In this document: positions 25,261-33,251 of the stretch, one piece after another | Numbering within the stretch: position 1 is the stretch's first letter | Layout of the letters: each line of letters opens with the position of its first letter | Source: an uncultured bacterium | GTDB taxonomy: Bacteria > Bacillota > Clostridia > Oscillospirales > Oscillospiraceae | Direction: 5' to 3' | Length of the DNA stretch: 64,000 nt | Assembly: GCA_947383145.1 (NCBI GenBank) | Contig: CANDCH010000001.1 | Coordinates: 310,001-374,000, forward strand | Notes under the pieces: generated by a model | What the model was told of the DNA's origin: nothing | The model's input: the letters and a program-made list of their open reading frames with translations, nothing else | Database searches by the model: none | Program-made: the position numbers and the translations under genes

Positions 25261-25488
25261 TCAGCGCTTCGCGGCGGGGTAAGGCTCCCTCACGTCCGTG
25301 CGCCCCAACAGATAATCTACGCTCGTCCCATAGTAGTCGGCCAGCCTGATTAAAACGTCTGTGGGGATGTCCCGTTTGCCAAGCTCATACTGGGAATAAC
25401 AAACCTGTGAGCAGTTCAAATATGCCGCAAGGGCCGCCTGTTTCAAATCCGAATCTTCCCTCAAATCGCGGATTCTCCTATACGCCAT
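25261..25488 (-). CDS. Small XRE-family regulator
   Basis: 75 residues, one helix-turn-helix domain (RIRDLREDSDLKQAALAAYLN, SQYELGKRDIPTDVLIRLADYYG, VDYLLGRTD), typical of stand-alone phage- or plasmid-type repressors. The start at 25486-25488 is set by GGAAGGAG. Divergent from a small ribbon-helix-helix gene with 107 bases between them, so it probably controls both. The two genes are lower in GC than their neighbours and look like a small acquired module; that is inference. Confidence 0.88.
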   Translation of the reverse strand: MAYRRIRDLREDSDLKQAALAAYLNCSQVCYSQYELGKRDIPTDVLIRLADYYGTSVDYLLGRTDVREPYPAAKR

Positions 25489-25547
25489 TTGTGTACTCCT
25501 TCCAAAGTGAAAGCATACACAAAGTATAGGTAAAGCATTTTGTTTTA

Positions 25548-25576
25548 TTGACTTATAGCTCAAAATGCTCTATGAT
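25548..25576 (+). promoter_or_regulatory. Promoter of the RHH gene
   Basis: TTGACT (25548-25553), 17-base spacer, TATGAT (25571-25576), in the divergent intergenic region. Confidence 0.7.
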
Positions 25577-25595
25577 TGCCTTGAGGTGATTTCAG

Positions 25596-25757
25596 ATGGC
25601 CAAAGAAACGAAAAGAAGGGTTTCCGTTTTAATGTCCGAGGAGCTATACCGGCAATTGGAAGCGCAGGCGGAACATTCCGGGCGCTCCCTTTCCTCTTAT
25701 ATTCGGCAGGTTCTGAAATGGCATCAATCGTATCTGCGCCAATTCAGACAAGCATAA
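25596..25757 (+). CDS. Ribbon-helix-helix (CopG/Arc-like) small protein
   Basis: 53 residues. The pattern of a short beta strand (KRRVSVLMS), helix EELYRQLEAQAEHSG, turn RSLSSYIRQVLKWH matches RHH DNA-binding proteins such as CopG or antitoxins. The ATG has TTGAGGTGA upstream and a good promoter. No toxin gene follows; a terminator comes 10 bases later. It may be the remains of a mobile element or a regulator paired with the divergent XRE protein. Confidence 0.75.
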   Translation: MAKETKRRVSVLMSEELYRQLEAQAEHSGRSLSSYIRQVLKWHQSYLRQFRQA

Positions 25758-25766
25758 ACGGCGGCA

Positions 25767-25799
25767 AGGGCCTGTCCATTTGGACAGGCCCTCGTTTTT
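25767..25799 (+). terminator. Terminator of the RHH gene
   Basis: AGGGCCTGTCC-ATTT-GGACAGGCCCT followed by CGTTTTT. The stem resembles the hairpin on the other side of the XRE/RHH pair. Confidence 0.85.
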
Positions 25800-25804
25800 C
25801 GGGT

Positions 25805-26215
25805 TCACTCATCAATGTTGATTACTTCGACTCCATCCTGATTGCTGGACACAGCATAGATCATGCTGCTCTCGTCAGCCCTCGCTGTCTTTCTAATAGT
25901 TCCATCGGGAAAATAATCCACAATATACCGGGCGGAATCCAATCTGTAATCCACCACCAGTACCTCATCGACCATTTCAATTGACAAAATCTGAGCTCCC
26001 TCCGGAACATAGGCATTCTCAGGCGGCTGGCTGTACGGCCCGGGATTCCTGCCGCACCACTCCAGCTCCCGGGTCAGGGAGAGGTCTACGCCAGCCTCCA
26101 CAGTCACCGCGGGCTCGGACTCTCTGAGGAAAAAAAACCACGCCGCAACAAACAAAACAATGACTACGGACAGGCAGAGCAGGATACCAGCGCCAGGACG
26201 AAAAAATCTTTTCAT
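25805..26215 (-). CDS. Single-pass membrane protein, unknown function
   Basis: 136 residues. A basic N-terminus and one transmembrane helix (about residues 10-32, GILLCLSVVIVLFVAAWFFF) precede an extracytoplasmic domain of about 100 residues with alternating hydrophobic strands (ILSIEMVDEVLVVDYRL, YIVDYFPDGTIRKT). No family recognised. The ATG at 26213-26215 follows GAGGAGG. It starts 17 bases after obgE and is probably the last gene of that operon. Confidence 0.7.
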   Translation of the reverse strand: MKRFFRPGAGILLCLSVVIVLFVAAWFFFLRESEPAVTVEAGVDLSLTRELEWCGRNPGPYSQPPENAYVPEGAQILSIEMVDEVLVVDYRLDSARYIVDYFPDGTIRKTARADESSMIYAVSSNQDGVEVINIDE

Positions 26216-26232
26216 TTCCGCGCTTCCTCCTC

Positions 26233-27516
26233 TCACCGCTGGTACTCAAACTCCAAATTATACAAACACACGGCGTCCCCGTCCTGGACGCCCAGGTCCT
26301 CCAGCTGCTGATAAACCCCGGCGTCCCGCAGCTTCCGCTCGAACCAGTTGCGGCTCTCGTAGTCCCCGAAGTTGACGTTGGCCATGAGCTGGCGCAGCCA
26401 GGGCCCGTCCACCAGCCAGGTGCCGTCCTCGTCCCGGACGATTTCCAGGGCGGCGGAGGTGTCCACCTCGGGGGGGCGCTCCACGTAGGTGGGCTCGTAC
26501 ACGGTCACCGGGGGCAAGGCGGACAGCTCCGCCGCCGCCGCGTACATCAGCTCCCGCGTCCCCTGATGGGTGGCGGCGGACAGCTCGAACAGGGGGCACC
26601 CCTTGGCCTCCACGTGGGCGCGGAGCTTTTTCAGCAAATCCGGGTCCTCCATGATGTCCACCTTGTTGGCGGCCACGATCATCCGGCGGGAGGCCAGCTC
26701 GGGGGACCAGCGCGCCAGCTCCTGGCAGATGGCGTCAAAATCAGCCACCGGGTCCCGCCCCTCGGAGCCGGACACGTCCACCACATGGATGAGCAGGCGG
26801 CAGCGGTCCACGTGGCGCAGGAAGTCGTGGCCCAGCCCCGCGCCGTCCGCCGCCCCCTCGATGATGCCGGGGATGTCGGCCAGCACGAAGGACGTGCCCT
26901 CGTCCACCGCCACCACCCCCAGGTTGGGGGAGAGGGTGGTGAAGTGGTAGTTGGCGATCTTGGGCTGCGCCCTTGTCACCACGCTGAGCAGGGTGGACTT
27001 GCCCACGTTGGGGAAGCCCACCAGCCCCACGTCCGCCAGCAGCTTCAGCTCCAGCAGGACCTCCCGGTACTGCCCCGGCAGGCCCGCCTTGGCAAACCGG
27101 GGGGCCTGCCGGGTGGGGGTGGCGAAGTGCTGGTTGCCCCAGCCCCCGTTGCCCCCCCGGGCCAGCACGAAGTCCTCCGGGCCGGACATGTCGCAGATGA
27201 TCTCTCGGGTCTCCAGGTCCCGCACCACGGTCCCCCTGGGCACCCGGATCACCAGGTCGTTCCCATCCTTGCCGGAGCACCGCTTGCCTTGGCCGTCCTT
27301 TCCGTTCTCGGCGGCGTATTTGCGCTTGTAGCGAAAGTCCATCAGGGTGGACATGTGGGGGTCCACCCGCAGGACGATGTCGCCTCCCCGGCCGCCGTCC
27401 CCGCCGTCGGGCCCGCCGGAGGCCACGTACTTCTCCCGGTGGAAGGCCACGGCCCCGCCGCCCCCCGCCCCCGCCCGGACGGTGATCCGGGCGGTGTCAA
27501 TGAATTGATTGGCCAT
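26233..27516 (-). CDS. obgE: GTPase ObgE (CgtA)
   Basis: 427 residues. Glycine-rich Obg domain (GGGGAVAFHREKYVA, GGDGGRGGD), G1 GFPNVGKST, G3 DIPG, G4 NKVD, G5 SAA, then a C-terminal OCT domain as in Firmicutes Obg. It assists 50S ribosome assembly and stress control. In most Firmicutes obg directly follows rpmA; here rpmA is closed by a terminator and five genes lie between. Confidence 0.97.
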   Translation of the reverse strand: MANQFIDTARITVRAGAGGGGAVAFHREKYVASGGPDGGDGGRGGDIVLRVDPHMSTLMDFRYKRKYAAENGKDGQGKRCSGKDGNDLVIRVPRGTVVRDLETREIICDMSGPEDFVLARGGNGGWGNQHFATPTRQAPRFAKAGLPGQYREVLLELKLLADVGLVGFPNVGKSTLLSVVTRAQPKIANYHFTTLSPNLGVVAVDEGTSFVLADIPGIIEGAADGAGLGHDFLRHVDRCRLLIHVVDVSGSEGRDPVADFDAICQELARWSPELASRRMIVAANKVDIMEDPDLLKKLRAHVEAKGCPLFELSAATHQGTRELMYAAAAELSALPPVTVYEPTYVERPPEVDTSAALEIVRDEDGTWLVDGPWLRQLMANVNFGDYESRNWFERKLRDAGVYQQLEDLGVQDGDAVCLYNLEFEYQR

Positions 27517-27543
27517 AAGGCCCTCCTTTTTCGTAAAACAGTT

Positions 27544-27981
27544 TTAAAGCAGCCCCTCGAAGAAGCGCCGGGCGTTTTCCAGGTCGGCCTGGTCCGGGTG
27601 GCCCTTGCTGGTGCCGCCCACCAACTTGAAGGGGCCGAAGGTGTTGAAGCCCTTGCAGCCGAACTCCCCGGCGACAGCGGCGGACTTCTCCCGGACCGCC
27701 GCCGCGATGGACTTGGCTCCGCCCAGTCCGGCGTAGGTATACAGGAAAAACACCCGCTTCCCCTCCGGCAGATTCTTCCGGGCAAAGTCCAGCACATCTG
27801 GGTGGAAGCTCCCGCCGTAGATGCCGGAGGCGAAGCCGATCAGGTCATACTGCCCCATATCGGCCTGCTTCTGCGCGGCGGCGTCGATGAGGGTCACGTC
27901 ATGCCCCTGGGCCACGGCCTCCACCAGCTTTTTGGTGTTGCCGTGGTGGCTGGAGTGATAGACAATTGCGGTTTTTCCCAT
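27544..27981 (-). CDS. Flavodoxin-like protein
   Basis: 145 residues. The FMN phosphate loop appears as SSHHGNT (residues 10-16), with FASGIYGGSFH and YAGLGG forming the isoalloxazine-binding loops as in short flavodoxins. It would carry low-potential electrons or serve as a flavoprotein reductase partner. It lies between an O-acetyltransferase gene (5 bases upstream) and obgE. Electron partners are not evident. Confidence 0.88.
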   Translation of the reverse strand: MGKTAIVYHSSHHGNTKKLVEAVAQGHDVTLIDAAAQKQADMGQYDLIGFASGIYGGSFHPDVLDFARKNLPEGKRVFFLYTYAGLGGAKSIAAAVREKSAAVAGEFGCKGFNTFGPFKLVGGTSKGHPDQADLENARRFFEGLL

Positions 27982-27986
27982 GATAA

Positions 27987-28613
27987 TCAGTCCTCCCGGC
28001 CGTTCAGCTGTTTCCAGTCGATTTTCCGGCCCTTGAAGTAGTATTCCCGGTCACGCTCGTTTATCTCCCGCAGGATTTTGCAAGGGTTTCCCGCGGCCAC
28101 CACGTTGGCGGGCAGGTCTTTCGTCACCACGCTGCCCGCGCCCACCACCGTGTTGTCCCCGATGGTCACGCCGGGCACCACGATCACCCCCGCCCCCAGC
28201 CAGCAGTTGCGGCCGACGCGCACCGGGGCGTTATACTGGTACACCCGCTCCCGCAGCTCCGGGAGGATGGGGTGGCCCGCCGTGGCAATGACCACGTTGG
28301 GGCCGAACATGGTATAGTCCCCCACGTAGATGTGGGTGTCGTCCACAAAGGTGCCGTTGAAGTTTACATAGACGTAGTTTCCAAAGTGGATGTGCTTCCC
28401 GCCCCAGTTGGCGTGGAAAGGGGGCTCAATGTAGCAGCCCTCGCCGACCCCGGCGAACATCTCACGGAGCATCGCCGCCCGCTTGTCCAGCTGGGTGGGG
28501 CGGGTCTGGTTGAAGTCATAGAGCCTGTCCAGCCGCTGGAGCTGCTCCTCCATAATGGTTTCGTCCATGGGGAGGTACAGGTCCCCGCTGTGCATTTTTT
28601 CCCGGATGTCCAT
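27987..28613 (-). CDS. Maltose/galactoside O-acetyltransferase family protein
   Basis: 208 residues. Left-handed beta-helix hexapeptide enzyme of the LacA/Maa type: N-terminal MDIREKMHSGDLYLPMDE and RAAMLREMF helices, the catalytic TAGHP histidine (AGHPI), GRNCWLGAGVIVVPGVTIGDN and VVTKDLP. It acetylates sugars with acetyl-CoA. The ATG at 28611-28613 has GTGAGGG upstream; an open frame extends further but without a ribosome binding site. It follows a GNAT gene by 10 bases. Confidence 0.93.
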   Translation of the reverse strand: MDIREKMHSGDLYLPMDETIMEEQLQRLDRLYDFNQTRPTQLDKRAAMLREMFAGVGEGCYIEPPFHANWGGKHIHFGNYVYVNFNGTFVDDTHIYVGDYTMFGPNVVIATAGHPILPELRERVYQYNAPVRVGRNCWLGAGVIVVPGVTIGDNTVVGAGSVVTKDLPANVVAAGNPCKILREINERDREYYFKGRKIDWKQLNGRED

Positions 28614-28623
28614 AGCGTTTCCC

Positions 28624-29076
28624 TCACAAATCCAGTTGATAGATGCGGTGCCGGGGGATGCCCTCGTACCAGGCGAAGTAGTCCCGGGGCATTTCGCAAA
28701 TCTCCAGCAGCCGCCCGCCCAGCTTTTCAATGGTGCGGTAAGAGGCGGCGTTGTCCTCCGCGCAGGTGAGATAGAGCCGCTTCATCCCGTGGAACCGGGC
28801 CACGTCCAGCACCAGCTCACAGGCCCGGCGGGCATAGCCGCGGCCGCGGGCCCCCTCGTCCACCTCATAGCCGATGTGGCCGTTATAGTAGGTGTGGTAA
28901 TTATCCCCGATGCGGATGCTGATTTTCCCCACGGGGACGCCCTCCGCCACAATGTCGTAATAGTAGTAGGGGAGCCGTACCCTGCCAGCGTCTGATGTCT
29001 CCCGGAGGCGCAGGGCGAAGTCCCCGCCGCCCAGCTGGTCAAAGCGGCTGTTGAAGGGGAAGGCCATCCGGCTCAC
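28624..29076 (-). CDS. GNAT acetyltransferase
   Basis: 150 residues with a complete GNAT domain: GHIGYEVDEGARGRGYARRACEL holds the acetyl-CoA loop RGRGYA, and CAEDNAASYRTIEKLGG is motif B. Resembles RimJ/RimL-type N-acetyltransferases. The start codon overlaps the preceding stop in ATGA; a second ATG three codons later is also possible. Substrate unknown. Confidence 0.85.
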   Translation of the reverse strand: MSRMAFPFNSRFDQLGGGDFALRLRETSDAGRVRLPYYYYDIVAEGVPVGKISIRIGDNYHTYYNGHIGYEVDEGARGRGYARRACELVLDVARFHGMKRLYLTCAEDNAASYRTIEKLGGRLLEICEMPRDYFAWYEGIPRHRIYQLDL

Positions 29077-29564
29077 CCCCGGCGGCGGGCGTGCACGTTA
29101 CTGTTCACCCGCCAGGTTCCGTCCTCCAGCACGGTGCAGTTCTGCCAGTGGAAGGCGTCCTCCTCAATTTTGACAAACACCCACTTCCCGTTGGGGTTGT
29201 CGGCGGGGGTGCCCACCAGCCTGTCCCCCTCCCTCACGAAGGTGAGCAGGCGGACGTGCCCCTGGCAGCAATAGGCCATGTCGTAGCGGCCCTCCCTGGC
29301 GTTGAACATCCGCAGGGCCGCGCCGTACTCCCCGTCGGGCTGGGGGTTGTCCGCCCGTGTGGCCCGGGAGGGGCAGATGAACAGGTCCTCAACGCCCGCC
29401 CCGTTGAGGGCACGGCGGAACAGCCACTCTCCCTGGACGGTACGCCCGCCGCCCAGGCCGTCGGTATAGGTGAAATCCCAGTCCCCCAGCAGGGGGGCGA
29501 ACCAGTCAAACTCCGGGGGAATCTGGTTCTCCCCGGCGGTCAGGGCCTCGAAAAAAGCGTCCAT
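29073..29564 (-). CDS. Conserved hypothetical protein, lipocalin-like beta domain
   Basis: 163 residues. The pattern FDWFAPLLGDWDFTYTDG, EWLFRRALNGAGVEDLFICPS, YDMAYCCQGHVRLL and DGTWRVNSNV is that of a small beta-barrel (DUF1579/THAP4-like) protein; I am not certain of the family. No signal peptide, so cytoplasmic. It overlaps the next GNAT gene by 4 bases (ATGA) and is 17 bases from the small membrane protein upstream. Confidence 0.7.
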   Translation of the reverse strand: MDAFFEALTAGENQIPPEFDWFAPLLGDWDFTYTDGLGGGRTVQGEWLFRRALNGAGVEDLFICPSRATRADNPQPDGEYGAALRMFNAREGRYDMAYCCQGHVRLLTFVREGDRLVGTPADNPNGKWVFVKIEEDAFHWQNCTVLEDGTWRVNSNVHARRRG

Positions 29565-29581
29565 GCCGCGTCCTCCTGCCC

Positions 29582-29758
29582 CTATTCGCCGCCCTGGTCC
29601 TTGGAGAGGCTGAGGGCCACCCCGAACACGCCCGCGATGAGTGCCAAAATATCCAGAATCAGCGTCACCAGGCCGTCCGCCGACATTCCGACCAGCGCAA
29701 GGAGGATTCCGAACAGGATAAAAACAATTCCCTGGGATTGCAGCAGGTTTCTTCTCAT
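29582..29758 (-). CDS. Small two-helix membrane protein
   Basis: 58 residues. Two hydrophobic helices (GIVFILFGILLALVGMS and LVTLILDILALIAGVFGVAL) joined by a short loop, ending in KDQGGE. The start has AGAAAGGAGCC upstream. Unknown function. It comes directly after the rpmA terminator and begins the gene run that leads to obgE. Confidence 0.7.
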   Translation of the reverse strand: MRRNLLQSQGIVFILFGILLALVGMSADGLVTLILDILALIAGVFGVALSLSKDQGGE

Positions 29759-29778
29759 ATCTACGGCTCCTTTCTGTT

Positions 29779-29814
29779 AAAAAGGCCGCGAACGGGGAAC
29801 CGTCCGCGGCCTTT
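29779..29814 (-). terminator. Terminator after rpmA
   Basis: Minus strand: AAAGGCCGCGGACGG-TTCC-CCGTTCGCGGCCTTT followed by TT, one mismatch in a 15-bp stem. It separates the ribosomal operon from the genes leading to obgE. Confidence 0.8.
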
Positions 29815-29818
29815 CGGT

Positions 29819-30103
29819 TTACTGCGCGATTTCTACGATGGAGACCTGCTTGCGGTCCTTGCCCAGGCGCTCGAACTTCACCTTGCCGTCCTTCAGGGCG
29901 AACAGGGTGTCGTCGCTGCCCTTGCCCACGTTGACGCCGGGGTGGATGTGGGTGCCCCGCTGGCGCACCAGGATATTGCCCGCCAGCACAAACTGGCCGT
30001 CGCCGCGCTTCACGCCCAGGCGCTTGGCCTGGGAGTCGCGGCCGTTCTTGGTGGAGCCGCCGCCCTTTTTGTGGGCGAAGAACTGGATATTGAGCTTCAG
30101 CAT
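29819..30103 (-). CDS. rpmA: Ribosomal protein L27 with cleavable N-terminal extension
   Basis: 94 residues. Large-subunit protein whose N-terminus reaches the peptidyl transferase centre. It starts with [10 protein letters not shown] before [14 protein letters not shown]; in Firmicutes this leader is removed by the protease Prp after FFA, and prp is the adjacent gene here. The core ([28 protein letters not shown]) is standard. The ATG at 30101-30103 follows AAAGGACG; a start eight codons earlier is not needed. Confidence 0.98.
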   Translation of the reverse strand: MLKLNIQFFAHKKGGGSTKNGRDSQAKRLGVKRGDGQFVLAGNILVRQRGTHIHPGVNVGKGSDDTLFALKDGKVKFERLGKDRKQVSIVEIAQ

Positions 30104-30140
30104 AGTCGTTTCCGTCCTTTCTGTCAAAGGTTAAAGGAAC

Positions 30141-30488
30141 TCAGTCCTTTTCGTCGTCGTCATTGAGCAAAACGATGAGATTTTCGGGGTATTCCTCCCC
30201 CATGGCCTGGAGGTAGACCATCAGGCCCGCCAGCAGGTTCTGACAGGTGTGCTCGTTGGCCTCGTCCAGCTTGGCGGGGAGCCTGAGGGAAATGCGGGCG
30301 TCCGCCTCGCTGGCCTTCACCGGGGCCCCCAGGCCCAGCACCTCGTTGACAGTGCACTCGGTGAGCCCCACGGCGGCGGAGACGGCGGCGCACACAATGT
30401 CCGCGCCCGCCTCGGCGTACCCGCTGTGGCCCTCCACCAGAAAACCGTCGATGCGGTCATCCGCGCTGTGGAAGGTTACGGTGGTCAT
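30141..30488 (-). CDS. prp: Ribosomal-processing cysteine protease Prp
   Basis: 115 residues. The Prp catalytic pair is visible: His21 in GHSGYAEAG and Cys33 in DIVCAAVS. The enzyme cleaves the N-terminal extension of L27 so that it can function in the ribosome. Its position between rplU and rpmA is the conserved Firmicutes order, and L27 here has the target sequence. Confidence 0.96.
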   Translation of the reverse strand: MTTVTFHSADDRIDGFLVEGHSGYAEAGADIVCAAVSAAVGLTECTVNEVLGLGAPVKASEADARISLRLPAKLDEANEHTCQNLLAGLMVYLQAMGEEYPENLIVLLNDDDEKD

Positions 30489-30501
30489 ACCGCCTGTCCC
30501 C

Positions 30502-30813
30502 TCAGGCGTTGACCTTGGTGATCTCCACCTTGGTGTAGGGCTGACGGTGGCCCTGACGGCGGCGGTAGTTCTTTTTGGGCTTGTACTTGAACACCAGCAC
30601 CTTCTTGCCCTTGCCGTTCTTCACCACGTTGGCGGTGACGGAGGCGCCGTCCACAGCGGGGGCGCCAAAGGTGGCCTTGCCGCCGTCCAGGACGGCCAGA
30701 ACCTTGTCGAAGGTGACGGTTTCGCCGGCTTCCGCGTTCAGCTTCTCGATGTAGAGGGTGTCGCCCTCGGCCACCTTGTACTGCTTGCCGCCGGTCTCAA
30801 TGATCGCGTGCAT
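30502..30813 (-). CDS. rplU: Ribosomal protein L21
   Basis: 103 residues. [18 protein letters not shown] at the start and [15 protein letters not shown] near the end are the family signatures. The ATG at 30811-30813 follows AAAGGAGTG. First gene of rplU-prp-rpmA, about 90 bases downstream of a strong promoter. That untranslated stretch could hold an L21 leader, but I could not fold it with confidence. Confidence 0.98.
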   Translation of the reverse strand: MHAIIETGGKQYKVAEGDTLYIEKLNAEAGETVTFDKVLAVLDGGKATFGAPAVDGASVTANVVKNGKGKKVLVFKYKPKKNYRRRQGHRQPYTKVEITKVNA

Positions 30814-30912
30814 ATCTGCACTCCTTTCCTTTATTACGGGCTCGCTGTCGGGGGCGGGGCGCGCTGCCCTCTTCTCTGTGGAAAAACCACACCCGGTCAA
30901 TGCGGCCCTGAT

Positions 30913-30941
30913 AGTATATCAATCAAATGTCGTAAAGTCAA
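30913..30941 (-). promoter_or_regulatory. Promoter of rplU-prp-rpmA
   Basis: Minus-strand TTGACT (30936-30941), exactly 17 bases, TATACT (30913-30918). Confidence 0.85.
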
Positions 30942-30948
30942 GAGGATT

Positions 30949-32499
30949 TCATGTCTTTTGCGGAATTTTGCCGCCGCCTGCGCGCCCCGCCAGCTCCGCC
31001 TGGAAGTCCGCGGCGGCCCGCTTGGACGCCGCCGCCTTGTCCCAGCCGTCCAGATACTCCCTGGCGTACTTGGGGTTGCTCAGCCGGACGATGCTCCGGC
31101 TGTCCGGGTCCACCAGCTTGGTGATCCCCCCCGCCCCCAGGGACAGCACCGTTTGCAGCTCCTCCATCATTACGATATTATAGACGCACACGCCCCCCGG
31201 CCTGGTCCAGCCCACGTTTTCAAAGGAGCCGGACATATACTTCTGCCGGTACAGGTAGTAGGGGGCGTATCCCGCCCCCCGCAGGCGGTCCGCCGCCAGG
31301 GCCAGCATGTCCTCCACCTCCCGGGGGGCGGGCAGGTCCCCGCCCTCCCCGGCGAGCCGGGAGCCCTTTTTCAGCGCAAGGGTGTGCACCGTGATGTTGG
31401 CGGGCCCCAGCTCCAGCACCCGGTTCAACGTGCGGCCGAACCCCTCCGGGGTGTCGGCGGGCAGTCCGGCGATGAGGTCCATATTCACCAGTCCGCCGAA
31501 CCGCTCCTCCGCCAGCGCCATGGCCCCCACAATTTCCGCCGCGGTGTGGGCCCTCCCCATGGCCCGGAGCACGTGGTCCTCCATGGTCTGGGGATTGATG
31601 GAAATTCTTTGGACGCCGTGGAGCTTCAGCGCGTCCAGCTTGTCCGGCGTGATGGTGTCCGGCCTGCCCGCCTCCACAGTGAACTCGGCGCATCGCTCCA
31701 TGGGCAGATACCGCTCCACGGCGGACAGAATTTTGTGGAGCTGGGGGGCGCTCAGGGTGGTGGGGGTGCCGCCCCCCATATAGGCGCAGGAGATGTGGAG
31801 CCCCCGCTCCCGCAAAAGCGCCCCGGCCAGCTCGATCTCCCGGCACAGGGCGTCCGCGTAGGGGTCCACCAGGGCCAGGGAGCCCTTGATATCCGACGAG
31901 ATGAAGGAACAGTAGGCGCACCGGGTTGGGCAGAAGGGAATGCCGAGATACAGGGCAAGCCCGTCCCGCTCCAGCCCCCGGCCCGCCTCCAGGGCGGCCT
32001 GGGCGCACTCCACCGCCAGCGCCGCCCTGGACGGGGACACCCGGTAGACCTGCCGCAGCTCCCGTTCCGCCTGCTTTAGGGTTTTGCCCGCCAGCAGGGC
32101 CCGGGTGGGCAGCTTCACGGGCCGCACCCCGGTGAGGGACCCCCAGGGCAGCTCATGGCCCAGCAGGGCGGTCCCCGCCTTGTAAAAGGCCCGCTTCAGC
32201 GCGTGGGAAACGGTGTGGTACACCTGCTCCTCCGGCTCGTCCAGCTTCTCCGCAAGGAACCCGGACGCGGCGTTATATTCTCCTTCCGGGCGGAACACCA
32301 GGGCGTTCACCCGGGCGTATTTCTTCCCCCGCCGCAGGGAGAACAAAACGGCGTTCCGCTCCGCCGCCGCCCGCGTCTGGGGGCCGGAGGAATGCTCCGG
32401 CCTCTCCCCAGGAAACAGGGTGAGCATCATCTGCTCGGCGGGGTAGCGGAAGCGCTCCGGGCCCCAGGGCCAGCCGGTTTCCGAAAACCAGAGCTTCAT
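30949..32499 (-). CDS. hemZ: Radical SAM protein HemZ (coproporphyrinogen dehydrogenase-like)
   Basis: 516 residues. The radical SAM cluster motif CPTRCAYCSF is followed by GGGTPTTL and the HemN-like pattern FTVEAGRPDTI and RISINPQTM. A 180-residue N-terminal domain is typical of HemZ. Whether it oxidises coproporphyrinogen is uncertain for this subgroup, and no other haem gene is nearby. The ATG at 32497-32499 overlaps the MBL gene stop (ATGA), so the genes are translationally coupled. Confidence 0.88.
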   Translation of the reverse strand: MKLWFSETGWPWGPERFRYPAEQMMLTLFPGERPEHSSGPQTRAAAERNAVLFSLRRGKKYARVNALVFRPEGEYNAASGFLAEKLDEPEEQVYHTVSHALKRAFYKAGTALLGHELPWGSLTGVRPVKLPTRALLAGKTLKQAERELRQVYRVSPSRAALAVECAQAALEAGRGLERDGLALYLGIPFCPTRCAYCSFISSDIKGSLALVDPYADALCREIELAGALLRERGLHISCAYMGGGTPTTLSAPQLHKILSAVERYLPMERCAEFTVEAGRPDTITPDKLDALKLHGVQRISINPQTMEDHVLRAMGRAHTAAEIVGAMALAEERFGGLVNMDLIAGLPADTPEGFGRTLNRVLELGPANITVHTLALKKGSRLAGEGGDLPAPREVEDMLALAADRLRGAGYAPYYLYRQKYMSGSFENVGWTRPGGVCVYNIVMMEELQTVLSLGAGGITKLVDPDSRSIVRLSNPKYAREYLDGWDKAAASKRAAADFQAELAGRAGGGKIPQKT

Positions 32500-33128
32500 C
32501 GCCTTCCCATGGCCGCCCGGAGGCAGCAGTTGGTCTGCCGCTCCCGCTCCAGGGTGGACCGCCCCTCGTGGCCGGGGAGCACCTGATAATCTCCCTTCAG
32601 CTCCCCCAGCCGCCGGAGGGAGGCCATGAGCTGCCCCTCGTCGCCGCCGGGGAAGTCGGTGCGGCCCATGGAGCCCTCGAACAGGGTGTCCCCGGTGAAC
32701 AGCACGTCCCCCGCCCGCAGGGTGACGGAGCCGGGGGTGTGGCCGGGGGTCTCCAGCACCTCCACCCGGACCTCCGCCACGTCGATCACGTCCCCCTCCC
32801 GGTAGGGCGTGATGTTCCCGAAGGAGCGGACGGTGGGGAAGCGCTCGCCGAACATCGTGGAGAAATCCCCCTCGCCCAGGTCGGCGGGGTGGCAGTAGAC
32901 GGGCAGGTCCGGCCACTCCTCCCGGAGGCCGGGTATGCCCAGGATGTGGTCGAAATGGCCGTGGGTGAGGAGCACAGCCGCCCCCTCCAGCCCCTTGTCC
33001 ACCATCCACCGGGCCACCTGCTCCCCCTGGTCGCCGGGGTCCACAATGCCGCACCGGAAACCGCCGTTTTTTCGGAAAATATAGCAGTTTGTGCCGATCT
33101 GCCCCAGCCGGAGCACGCTGATTTCCAT
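32496..33128 (-). CDS. MBL-fold metal hydrolase (glyoxalase II-like)
   Basis: 210 residues. Metallo-beta-lactamase motifs THGHFDHI, the TPGHTPGS histidine, GDTLF and LPGHEG are intact, giving the binuclear metal site. Resembles small hydroxyacylglutathione hydrolase-like proteins of Firmicutes, which often sit beside hemZ. Cytoplasmic; substrate not known. It overlaps hemZ by four bases. Confidence 0.92.
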   Translation of the reverse strand: MEISVLRLGQIGTNCYIFRKNGGFRCGIVDPGDQGEQVARWMVDKGLEGAAVLLTHGHFDHILGIPGLREEWPDLPVYCHPADLGEGDFSTMFGERFPTVRSFGNITPYREGDVIDVAEVRVEVLETPGHTPGSVTLRAGDVLFTGDTLFEGSMGRTDFPGGDEGQLMASLRRLGELKGDYQVLPGHEGRSTLERERQTNCCLRAAMGRR

Positions 33129-33186
33129 AACATCACCTCAACTGTTTTGTTCCCCTCCATCATACGATATTTGCGCGCGTTTGTAA

Positions 33187-33219
33187 ATAAAAACCGTCCG
33201 GCCCAAGGCGCGGACGGTT
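33187..33219 (-). terminator. Terminator after rluD
   Basis: Minus strand: AACCGTCCG - 10 bases - CGGACGGTT followed by TTTATTT, 33 bases after the rluD stop. Confidence 0.85.
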
Positions 33220-33251
33220 CTTCCCGGCGCGGCGGAGGCGCCCCGCCCCGC

